DNA of 7,011 nt from Bacteroidota bacterium. Lineage in GTDB: Bacteria > Bacteroidota > Bacteroidia > Bacteroidales > Prolixibacteraceae. Position numbers and translations under genes: made by a program. A model generated the notes under the pieces. It was not told where the DNA came from and ran no database searches. It saw only the letters and a program-made list of their open reading frames with translations. Location of the stretch: NCBI GenBank assembly GCA_023488865.1, contig JAMDDG010000201.1, forward strand, positions 1-7,011. The letters run 5' to 3'. Positions 1 through 6,403 of the stretch are shown one piece after another; within the stretch, counting starts at the first letter, position 1, and the number at the start of each line of letters is the position of its first letter.

Positions 1-302
1 ATTGAAATATCTTACATATTGAACCAAATCCGGAGGATTTGCATGTTTGTATAAAATCATATTACGAATAAGAGGTGCGACCCCGTCCGGGGTCGAATGT
101 CCCTATTCCCGATTGCTTCTACAAACATATGATTCCTCTGGAATCATAATCATCGATTGATCTTACCTTTTTAACCAAATCCGGAGGATTTGTATATTTG
201 TAGAAAATCATGTCGTACATGAGAGGTGTGACCCCAGCGGGGTCGAATCTGTCTTTATAGGAATTTTTTCTGCAAACATGCGATTCCTCCGGAATCAATG
301 AG
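1..302. repeat. Two tandem 151-base three-hairpin intergenic modules
   Basis: Two related copies lie head to tail with a 151-base offset; the best-conserved cores are 23-145 and 174-296, both 123 bases long. Each core has three small hairpins. Hairpin one is AAATCC-gga-GGATTT (26-40 and 177-191). Hairpin two is CGACCCCG-tc-CGGGGTCG (78-95), in the second copy GACCCC-agc-GGGGTC (230-244). Hairpin three is GATTCC-nnn-GGAATC (131-145 and 282-296). The outer hairpins with their neighbouring TGTTTGTA-like flanks are also inverted relatives of each other, so each module can fold into one long stem with the GACCCC hairpin at its tip. Similarity extends left of the core (the CTTAC at 11-15 matches 162-166), and the first copy touches the window edge, so more copies may lie outside. 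Short reading frames here are not protein-like. This resembles REP/BIME-type intergenic elements. Confidence 0.85.
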
Positions 303-500
303 CAATATTTCTCCATTTTGGTGTATTATCGCACCATGGCGGTATAATTTCCACCAATTTGTTGCATTGTTACACCATTTCGGTGCGATGACGCACCAAA
401 TTGCTGCGATCAAGCACCGTGGCGGTGCAATTTCCACTGGTTTGGTGCAATATCGCACTGATTTGGTGTGATGACGCTCCGAGACAGTGCAAATAGGGAG
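299..500. repeat. Degenerate array of 20-21-base hairpin units
   Basis: About ten imperfect units begin near 299, 320, 341, 361, 382, 403, 424, 444, 465 and 486. Most are 21 bases, with a rough pattern of GGTGCAAT, two or three variable bases, CGCACC and a T-rich end. Two units (341 and 424) are 20 bases. Adjacent GGTGC and GCACC half-sites make hairpins, for example GGTGCG-atga-CGCACC at 382-397 and GCACC-gtggc-GGTGC at 414-428. Units four apart are aligned, giving an 83-base higher-order repeat (320-402 against 403-485, 55 of 83 positions identical by hand count). Units are contiguous with no unique spacers, so this is not a CRISPR array. Function unknown. Confidence 0.8.
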
Positions 501-561
501 CGGCGGCCCGAAGATCACCCTTCACAATTAAAACTTATCTTTTTATCAAAGAACGATAATC

Positions 562-591
562 AAAAAAACCTCCGGTTCCCGGCACCGGAGG
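562..591 (-). terminator. Intrinsic terminator after the 157-residue gene
   Basis: On the minus strand a perfect 8-base-pair stem (CCTCCGGT at 591-584 pairing with ACCGGAGG at 576-569) with a 7-base loop is followed directly by seven T residues (568-562). It starts 9 bases past the TAA of the preceding gene. The plus-strand side has no T run after the hairpin, so it should act only on minus-strand transcripts. It is the only strong terminator in the window and probably ends the transcript that may include the cmr genes. Confidence 0.92.
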
Positions 592-600
592 GATTTCCGG

Positions 601-1074
601 TTATTTTACTTCAACCGCTTTCATCGGCTGAGTTTTCTGTTTAAAAAGCTTGCCCAGCTCGTCGACAATGGCTTGTGAGCCGGGGATACCGAGTTTCACG
701 TTCATCTTGGCTTTGTCGTAAACCAGACGCGCCACTTTGAAGGCTTCGGCCCCGGCCAACTGCTTGGTATCGCGTACCGATTCGAGCAATTGCTCCAGCT
801 CGTTTTCCAATTTGAAAAGGAACGAATAGAGATCGACATCGTTCGGGGCGCCTGCAAGCAGGCCCAATCCCGGGTCGAGTTCTGTGTTGCGGACCGCCAA
901 TTCGATACTTTTTTCGACAAATGGCCTGCGGCCATCGTCGACTTTCATCATCGAATCGCGCTCAATTTTAGATAGTTTAATCAAAAACGGAAGTCCGGTT
1001 TTGACATTCCTGACTGCCTGAAAAATCGACTCTCTGTTTTCAGGAGGGAGTACAACATTAATTCGATTGTCCAT
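601..1074 (-). CDS. Unrecognised 157-residue helical protein
   Basis: I cannot assign a function. It looks like a soluble, mostly alpha-helical protein with no signal peptide, no membrane segment and no cysteine. Notable segments: RRPFVEKSIELA (49-60), DPGLGLLAGAPNDVDLY (67-83), the acidic helix ENELEQLLESVRDTKQLAGA (89-108), and GIPGSQAIVDELGKLF (129-144). This pattern suggests a helical bundle. I have an impression of similar small proteins being common in Bacteroidota without known role, but cannot verify that. It follows cmr6 by 76 bases on the same strand and ends just before a strong terminator, so it may be read from the cmr operon. Against a shared origin, sampled 60-base blocks here are 52-62% G+C, whereas sampled blocks in cas10 and cmr3 are 28-37%. 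It is a real gene judging by intact frame, protein-like composition and terminator placement. An out-of-frame ATG lies 5 bases upstream of the chosen start. Confidence 0.8.
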   Translation of the reverse strand: MDNRINVVLPPENRESIFQAVRNVKTGLPFLIKLSKIERDSMMKVDDGRRPFVEKSIELAVRNTELDPGLGLLAGAPNDVDLYSFLFKLENELEQLLESVRDTKQLAGAEAFKVARLVYDKAKMNVKLGIPGSQAIVDELGKLFKQKTQPMKAVEVK

Positions 1075-1116
1075 AACATAAGTATTAAACGGTTATTAAA
1101 AGGGTTTTTATTCAGA

Positions 1117-1134
1117 CCGCATCCGGGAATGCGG
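1117..1134 (-). other. Short hairpin between cmr6 and the downstream gene
   Basis: A 6-base-pair perfect stem (CCGCAT pairing with ATGCGG) with a 6-base loop lies 16 bases past the cmr6 stop. On the minus strand it is followed by TCTGAATAAAAACCC, which is not a T run, so it does not qualify as a standard intrinsic terminator. It could be an RNA processing or stabilising hairpin, or chance. No recognisable Bacteroidota promoter (TTTG near -33 and TAnnTTTG near -7) was found in the 1075-1150 gap. Confidence 0.35.
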
Positions 1135-1150
1135 GGGGAATCTGGAGGTG

Positions 1151-2035
1151 CTAAGGTTCAAATTGTCCATATCCGACATTGGTTTTTGCACCGATGCCGA
1201 GGGTTTTGATGATTTCCTGAAATAACGACCTTTTTTTATCTGCATCAAGTGCCGGTATAACCAGACTACCTTCCAGCTTAAACCGGAATTCGATAATAAC
1301 ATTGGGCATTATCTTCAGAAACTTTAGCGGATTGGGATTACTGAACGGATCAAGTTCAGGATGATCTCTGTCCTTGTTCTTATGAGGGGTTATATAGTCT
1401 GAACCCAGCAGTCGTTTTGTAATTCCAATGTTGTTTGCTGTAATTTCCAAAGGCACTGCATCGAAAAAGATATCACACTCGTAAACCGGAACAGGCTTAA
1501 TGATTATTTGTCCGGGATTCTTTTGATCGGTTTTTTTCCGTGCACCATCAAAGATATCACGCTCAAGTTCATCAATATCGACCTCGCCAGTTATGCCACA
1601 CATTTTTTCAAGGAGTTCTTTGATCCAGTTTTCTTTTTCAAGTTGATTGGCTGGAACCTTTTTGGGAACAACCACCCGTTGCGGGAAAGCACTGCGGAGT
1701 AATCCCTTTACCGATGAACCTGGAATGATTGGCATACCAGAAGTATAGTCGAAGAAAAAGCCAATCTTGAAAGCCTCTTTACTCAATTCTTCCGATGTTC
1801 CCTTTTTCTGTTCGTGAGTATATCCTGTACCCATTACCATTCCGGGATATGTTGTTGTAAAATGAAGAACTTTCGAATTTGATATTGCTGATGGAATGTC
1901 TAACAATGGGGTATTACAAATTGAATTGTTAACCCCTTGCATAGCTTGTTTGGTTACAACAGAGCCGTCGTAATATTTTTTGTAATACAACCAGCCTGTA
2001 TTTGATCCACTGTTATTTTCGATAAATGTTGCCAT
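1151..2035 (-). CDS. cmr6: Cmr6, capping RAMP subunit
   Basis: RAMP subunit of 294 residues that caps the Cmr4 filament near the crRNA 3' end, beside Cmr1 (family knowledge). Recognisable elements in order: PGMVMGTGYTHE (64-75, the G-x-G-x-x-H/E start of the fold), MPIIPGSSVKGLLRS (101-115), ERDIFDGARK (158-167), CDIFFDAVP (187-195), DYITPHKNKD (213-222), NPNPLKFLKI (233-242) and the C-terminal glycine-rich loop LGIGAKTNVGYGQF (279-292). These are among the clearest Cmr6 signatures. The start lies 5 bases after the cmr5 stop; the stop is a TAG 76 bases before the next gene. It is the last of the canonical cmr genes here. The reading frame is intact throughout. Confidence 0.96.
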   Translation of the reverse strand: MATFIENNSGSNTGWLYYKKYYDGSVVTKQAMQGVNNSICNTPLLDIPSAISNSKVLHFTTTYPGMVMGTGYTHEQKKGTSEELSKEAFKIGFFFDYTSGMPIIPGSSVKGLLRSAFPQRVVVPKKVPANQLEKENWIKELLEKMCGITGEVDIDELERDIFDGARKKTDQKNPGQIIIKPVPVYECDIFFDAVPLEITANNIGITKRLLGSDYITPHKNKDRDHPELDPFSNPNPLKFLKIMPNVIIEFRFKLEGSLVIPALDADKKRSLFQEIIKTLGIGAKTNVGYGQFEP

Positions 2036-2040
2036 AATGG

Positions 2041-2418
2041 TTATTCCTCATTTTCGTTATCAAAATTGAAAGTGCGCAATACAAGCTTTAAGGCAATAAC
2101 CGATTGGGCTATATTGTTCCTGACTTGTCTGTTACGTCTGTTAGGCTCTATGAACTCAAGGAATTGAGAAATTTGTCCAGCTGTTGTTGAGTTTTCAATC
2201 TTATAAATTTCAAAAATCAGATCGGCTATTTTGGCTTTCTTCGCATCTGTATAATATGATATAACCGTTGCATAAAGACCCGGTTGCACCATGCTGCCGC
2301 CAAATGCTGAAACATATCCATTGTAAACCGATGGGACTTTCCCATTCTCAATTAGTCCCCCTGCATTTGTGGCAAGTACAACTTGAGCAGCTTCTAAATA
2401 CTTATCATTGATTTTCAT
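2041..2418 (-). CDS. cmr5: Cmr5, small helical subunit
   Basis: Small subunit of the type III-B complex, 125 residues. Cmr5 proteins are alpha-helical bundles that stack into the second filament next to the Cmr4 backbone and contact target RNA and Cas10 (family knowledge). The sequence is compatible: an N-terminal helix with YLEAAQVVL (7-15), the central segment GYVSAFGGSMVQPGLYATVI (34-53), which matches the family pattern of a buried helix followed by an N/Q-x-GL turn, and two further predicted helices ending at about residue 117. It overlaps cmr4 by 14 bases and ends 5 bases before cmr6. Size, helical content, the central G-L motif and position all agree. No catalytic residues are expected. 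Confidence 0.93.
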   Translation of the reverse strand: MKINDKYLEAAQVVLATNAGGLIENGKVPSVYNGYVSAFGGSMVQPGLYATVISYYTDAKKAKIADLIFEIYKIENSTTAGQISQFLEFIEPNRRNRQVRNNIAQSVIALKLVLRTFNFDNENEE

Positions 2419-3370
2419 TGCTCTGAGGTATTATTGGTGAAACAAACCAACCGGCCAAACTAATTTTACAGAACCCATAACCGATACTGGCATTTGCACC
2501 AATTTGCACCGGATTAAGCTGGATGATCCTGATGAAGTTTTCCAATTCAGAATCGGATTCAGGATACAACACACCAAACCAAAACCGGGTTTCGCTGGGC
2601 AGAACTTGTTCGTACCATAAGTTTGTGCTACGCCCATCGGCCAGATTATTCCGTGCAATTACAGGAAGGTGAAAATCGCTCACTAATTCAGCAAACTCAA
2701 TGTCCTTCACAATAGCCAATTCATTACCGGCAATATCATTTAATTGTAATAGATTGGGAATTGCGGTTCGGGGTTCAGCCAAAATATCGGTCTCTTCCAA
2801 AACAGAAACACCAGTATCAAAATGAATGGCCTTATCATTTCCAATCAAAGTGCTATTAATGCTGTTTAACGCATTTAAATATTCCGGTTTCAATTCGGAT
2901 TTATACATTACTGAAGCATCTTTGAAATTTGAAAGCAAATAGGGACAAGTGGTTCGATAAAACAGCCGTTTGTCGCTCCTTACAGGGATACTTAACAAAT
3001 CGGCTTGCAGGAACCGATATTTGCCAGGTTGTTGCTTTATTTCTGGTGCATTTGGCTTTACAATTTCCGTTTCCTCATTTTCGATGGAATCTTCTCTAGC
3101 GAAGCCAAATACATGAAACAAAAAATCGTGTATTCTTTCTTTTGACCAGAAAGAAGCATCCTCTTCTTTTAGATAGTATCGAAAATACTCCCGGATAGCG
3201 CCTTTCAGGCTTGAGCTATAAATGCAGGGGAAACCGGTTAGAGGATCACGCTGCACCATATTGTCGATGATTCCATAGTTTTGTGAGCCACTGCCCACGT
3301 GAAGGTTTGTTTTTGCAGTAATGGTAAATACCGCAACCTTGTAATTGAATTCTGGATTTGGTGTATTCAT
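2405..3370 (-). CDS. cmr4: Cmr4, backbone RAMP and target RNA nuclease
   Basis: RAMP subunit of 321 residues that polymerises along the crRNA guide and cuts the paired target RNA at 6-base intervals (family knowledge). The N-terminal part shows the full signature: NLHVGSGSQNYGIID (22-36), MVQRDPLTGFP (38-48) and SSSLKGAIR (52-60). D36 lies where the catalytic aspartate of Cmr4/Csm3 proteins is expected (D26 in Pyrococcus furiosus Cmr4), so RNA cleavage is probably active. The C-terminal glycine-rich RAMP loop is QIGANASIGYGF at 289-300. The start codon overlaps the cmr3 stop by 4 bases (ATGA). The 3' end runs 14 bases into cmr5. A charged segment (about 95-113, rich in Glu and Lys) lies in the thumb-like insertion region and is of unknown importance. 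Confidence 0.96.
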   Translation of the reverse strand: MNTPNPEFNYKVAVFTITAKTNLHVGSGSQNYGIIDNMVQRDPLTGFPCIYSSSLKGAIREYFRYYLKEEDASFWSKERIHDFLFHVFGFAREDSIENEETEIVKPNAPEIKQQPGKYRFLQADLLSIPVRSDKRLFYRTTCPYLLSNFKDASVMYKSELKPEYLNALNSINSTLIGNDKAIHFDTGVSVLEETDILAEPRTAIPNLLQLNDIAGNELAIVKDIEFAELVSDFHLPVIARNNLADGRSTNLWYEQVLPSETRFWFGVLYPESDSELENFIRIIQLNPVQIGANASIGYGFCKISLAGWFVSPIIPQSNENQ

Positions 3371-4638
3371 AACTGATGATATTTTTCTGTTTCTATTTTA
3401 TAATGGTTATAGCCAATTATTTTGAATGATTTCTCTTGGTTAATTAATTTGATTGCATCACTTATTGAGCTCTTATCAGCAAAATAGAGCAGTGATCCTC
3501 TTTTAATCAGATAGGAAGGAGTTGATTGGGAAAATCCCTGTTTCCGTTCTCCCCTTACATAATATTGTTTCGTGGTGTCGACCTTTGCGACGAAATTTCG
3601 GAATCTAACAGTCGATCCATTCACTAAAACGGGCAAAAGATAAAAACGTTCTTCATCGCTAATAAAAGTATCGCTGGTAAACAGTAGCTTGTAAACTTCA
3701 TTTTTTTCTAAATCAGGAATATCAGGAAGAGCATCAATCGGCTCATCATCGATAATTGGCTCAACTGATAACAGAAAGACCGATTGTTCGCCTCCCATTG
3801 TAATGTACCGTTCTGTTGAATCAAACTCAAACCCTTTAGTTTCGTCCCACTCCATTTTGAGTGAGAATTTCCAATCAGCATCGAGCATCATTTTTTTATT
3901 GATGACAGGTTTTGTTTTATCGGCTATTACCACAGTTTCTTGGAGTTCGCGGAAATACTGTTTGTAATAAGCATTCGATTTGGTATTTCCTTCCCATGCC
4001 TTTTCAATGCCAACTCGCCCAGTTCGTTGAATTACCTTATCCACGGCAACTACATATTTTGACGGTACTGAGCCAGAATCAATTTCTGTCTCAGCTGGGT
4101 AGTGATTTTCGCAGATCAAAAATTCCCTGAATTCATTCTTTTCAATCCATGATTCAGGAATAAAAGTAGGACTAATTGCCTCTTTTCGATAAATCAGATG
4201 GGCAAAATGATTTTTTGGAACCAGAGCTTGAACGTATTCGCCAGGCCCTACACCAGCCATCTCTAACCATGCTTTACGCACAGGATAGGCTTTATCTTCA
4301 TTGAAACAAAAAAAATCCCTGCTTCGGAAAAGAAACAAGTTATTCTCTTTTTGTAGTTGCAACGCTGAAATTTGCCTAATTGCCCCATATCCATCCACAT
4401 TGTTAGAATGAAAGCTACTGTCTCCTATAAGTTTCCGGGCATCTGTTTTTGCACTGTCGGGAATGGAAAGAAACCCTTGTTGTGCCAATGCCTGATAACG
4501 CAGCATTCCAAGAATGGCAGTTTGTTGCGGGAACAAGGCCGATTCCAGATAATAATTTCGCTTATTTCCTAGTTCTGTTACCTGTTCCATCCCCCAGAAA
4601 TAGGGCGTTACAGGTTTTAATGTAATGTTGTATTTCAT
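3367..4638 (-). CDS. cmr3: Cmr3, crRNA 5'-end binding RAMP subunit
   Basis: RAMP-family subunit of 423 residues, somewhat longer than many Cmr3 proteins. Cmr3 pairs with Cas10 at the foot of the complex and grips the 5' repeat-derived tag of the crRNA (family knowledge). Seen in the sequence: an N-terminal KYNITLKPVTPYFWGM strand (2-17) typical of the first RRM-like fold; FPQQTAILGMLRYQ at 36-49, matching the FPP-x-GALR element; near the C-terminus GFSQ at 368-371, KRGSLLYF at 379-386 (the G-S glycine-rich turn) and IGYNHY at 408-413, a common Cmr3 ending. The start is 4 bases after the cas10 stop and the stop overlaps the cmr4 start as ATGA, which points to translational coupling. No disruption or unusual residues noticed. 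The order between cas10 and cmr4 agrees with the call. Confidence 0.95.
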   Translation of the reverse strand: MKYNITLKPVTPYFWGMEQVTELGNKRNYYLESALFPQQTAILGMLRYQALAQQGFLSIPDSAKTDARKLIGDSSFHSNNVDGYGAIRQISALQLQKENNLFLFRSRDFFCFNEDKAYPVRKAWLEMAGVGPGEYVQALVPKNHFAHLIYRKEAISPTFIPESWIEKNEFREFLICENHYPAETEIDSGSVPSKYVVAVDKVIQRTGRVGIEKAWEGNTKSNAYYKQYFRELQETVVIADKTKPVINKKMMLDADWKFSLKMEWDETKGFEFDSTERYITMGGEQSVFLLSVEPIIDDEPIDALPDIPDLEKNEVYKLLFTSDTFISDEERFYLLPVLVNGSTVRFRNFVAKVDTTKQYYVRGERKQGFSQSTPSYLIKRGSLLYFADKSSISDAIKLINQEKSFKIIGYNHYKIETEKYHQL

Positions 4639-4642
4639 AGGA

Positions 4643-6403
4643 TTATTCTTTTTCGTTACTTCTTAGAAAATGGATGAAGCGTAATGTGCCATAAAGAAGA
4701 TCGTAGTTGTAATCGTTCAATACGGATGGTGAATTTTGATCAGCCAACATCACAATAAACTCTTCCAATGATTCATAAAATGAGACATTGGCTTTGTAGT
4801 TCTCGTTGAAATTGTTCTTGAAGAAGTTCTTTACCCGCTCAGCATCACCACTAATAGGAATAATGACTTTTTTCAACGATTCTAGTTTATAGGTAATGCT
4901 GTTTATAAAATTCTCTTTTGTATCAACCCTGGCATGTATTAATTCTCTTATCTTTTCAAATACAAAAGGGTTCTTTTTAGAAAACCCGAATGAAATATCA
5001 TGTCCGCTGGCTTTTAATAAAGTTGTAGCAACAGCATTTCTTCCCAATTCTTCTTTTGCAGAATATTTCATCAACGAATAGGACATATTCCTTGCCTCGT
5101 ACAAAGGGAATTTTCGGTAGGTAATTGAAATGCCAAACGAAAGTGAAGGCTTTCTATCTGCAGCAAGCCCCCAGTCATAGATTGTTTGATCCCTAATCAA
5201 AGAATTGAATAACTCATCCAATTCAGCAATAAGGTCAAGAATGGTCATCCATTGGTTTGTTACCTTGTTTATTGAAGCAACTGGGGCAAAGAAGAACAAA
5301 TCGTCGCCACCAATGTATACAGGAGTTGCCCCGTAATCAGCAACAATTTTTGTTGCTTCAACGGCATAACCCGTAAGCATTTTACTGAACGCTTTTAAAG
5401 CTTCTTCTTGGCCAATTTTAACATTTTGAACTTTAACATTAGTCATGTTCTTGATAATCTTCCCAACATTATCGCCGTCGCCATGAATAATGGCCATGTA
5501 GTTATGATAGGTTTTGAATTCGTTCTGAAAATTATTTCTGAGAATTTGCATGGTTTCCATTTCGCCCTTCCCTTCCTTCTCAGAAATCCTATCTTTTTCA
5601 ATCTCAACCTGCCAAGTTTCGTTGATTTCTGACTGAACCGCTGCTTCAAATTCTGCATAACGATTCTTGCTGATGTACTTTAATTCAGCTGTTGCAATTT
5701 CGTTCATTGTATTGAAGTGCCTTTTCGGATCATGGCTATTCATTTTGCGTTCTTCCTGCGTTCCCAAACCATCATCGATCAGAAAAGACCCGTTAATTAA
5801 ATCGGTAAAAAGCCGGAGAGGAGAGGTTTGGATACTCGCTTTTGAAGCTGCAATTTCCAATAGTCTTTTATAGATAGTTGCTGGAAATTTTTCCGCAGGT
5901 AATATACGGGGTTGAAGTTCCATTGCATCCAAATATGGATAAAGCATATTGATGATGTTATCTGTATTTTCATCAAGCTCCTTACTCAGATAGTAAATCC
6001 TTAAATACTTATTCAAATAATCCAGTATCCCATCCTGTTGATTAATTGTGGCATTGACTTTAAATGAATGAGTAATTACTTTATGCCTGCTGTTGAAATG
6101 TTTCAGAATGTCTTCCGACAGCTTTTCAATGATTTTATCAATGATATCTTGCACATCTTTTTGCTTCAATGTAGACTTTGCAATAATCCGATCTGGATAG
6201 ATGCCTGCTCCATGATAATTTTTATGTGTCACATAAGCTGGTGAAGGCAAAAGAATTTCCATTCCTTTTTGTTCAAATTTATCGACCAGTTGCCTTATGA
6301 AATAAGAGAATAGGTAACTGGAGGCCCACATTTCCCGCGTTGTCCGTGCACTGGAAATGGTCTCGTAGATTGGGCCTATGGTAAGTGCGAAGTAGGTTGT
6401 CAT
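4643..6403 (-). CDS. cas10: Cas10/Cmr2, HD-less, with intact GGDD cyclase motif
   Basis: Large subunit of the type III-B complex, 586 residues. In this family, target RNA binding switches on the Palm domain, which makes a nucleotide second messenger (cyclic oligoadenylate, or SAM-AMP in Bacteroides fragilis). Seen here: the protein begins at the Palm1 region (YFALTIGPIYETI at 4-16, then the ARTTREMWASSYLFS helix at 19-33). HGDGDNVGK at 307-315 supplies the metal-binding acids D309 and D311. YIGGDDLFF has the GGDD at 365-368. A conserved Palm2 stretch with PSLSFGISI and FPLYEARNM runs from about 419 to 440, followed by YSAKEE at 447-452. A helical C-terminal domain follows. The N-terminal HD nuclease domain is missing, which explains the small size compared with roughly 870 residues in Pyrococcus Cmr2. 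There is no cysteine anywhere, so the usual zinc finger is also gone. The ATG overlaps the cmr1 stop, and its own stop lies 4 bases before cmr3. Function as a signal synthase is very likely; which product it makes cannot be read from the sequence. Confidence 0.96.
   Translation of the reverse strand: MTTYFALTIGPIYETISSARTTREMWASSYLFSYFIRQLVDKFEQKGMEILLPSPAYVTHKNYHGAGIYPDRIIAKSTLKQKDVQDIIDKIIEKLSEDILKHFNSRHKVITHSFKVNATINQQDGILDYLNKYLRIYYLSKELDENTDNIINMLYPYLDAMELQPRILPAEKFPATIYKRLLEIAASKASIQTSPLRLFTDLINGSFLIDDGLGTQEERKMNSHDPKRHFNTMNEIATAELKYISKNRYAEFEAAVQSEINETWQVEIEKDRISEKEGKGEMETMQILRNNFQNEFKTYHNYMAIIHGDGDNVGKIIKNMTNVKVQNVKIGQEEALKAFSKMLTGYAVEATKIVADYGATPVYIGGDDLFFFAPVASINKVTNQWMTILDLIAELDELFNSLIRDQTIYDWGLAADRKPSLSFGISITYRKFPLYEARNMSYSLMKYSAKEELGRNAVATTLLKASGHDISFGFSKKNPFVFEKIRELIHARVDTKENFINSITYKLESLKKVIIPISGDAERVKNFFKNNFNENYKANVSFYESLEEFIVMLADQNSPSVLNDYNYDLLYGTLRFIHFLRSNEKE

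Noticed and set aside
119..316. A 65-codon open frame on the minus strand over the second palindromic module
   Set aside because: It lies entirely over repeats and their hairpins, has no recognisable product, and the paired copy does not keep the same frame.
1..500. Possible CRISPR array
   Set aside because: The 151-base modules are too long and too few. The 21-base units are contiguous and degenerate with no unique spacers of 30-40 bases, so neither fits a repeat-spacer array.
255..518. An 87-codon open frame on the minus strand across the 21-base array
   Set aside because: It is open mainly because the repeat unit lacks stops on that strand. Two 20-base units shift the phase so no heptad is maintained, and its lower part crosses the palindromic module. 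The product is not protein-like.
790..975. Plus-strand open frame opposite the 157-residue gene
   Set aside because: It is antisense to a gene with a protein-like, ungapped frame and its own terminator, and its product has no recognisable features.
1117..1134. Intrinsic terminator for the cmr operon
   Set aside because: The stem is only 6 base pairs and is followed by an A-rich stretch rather than a T run on the transcribed strand.
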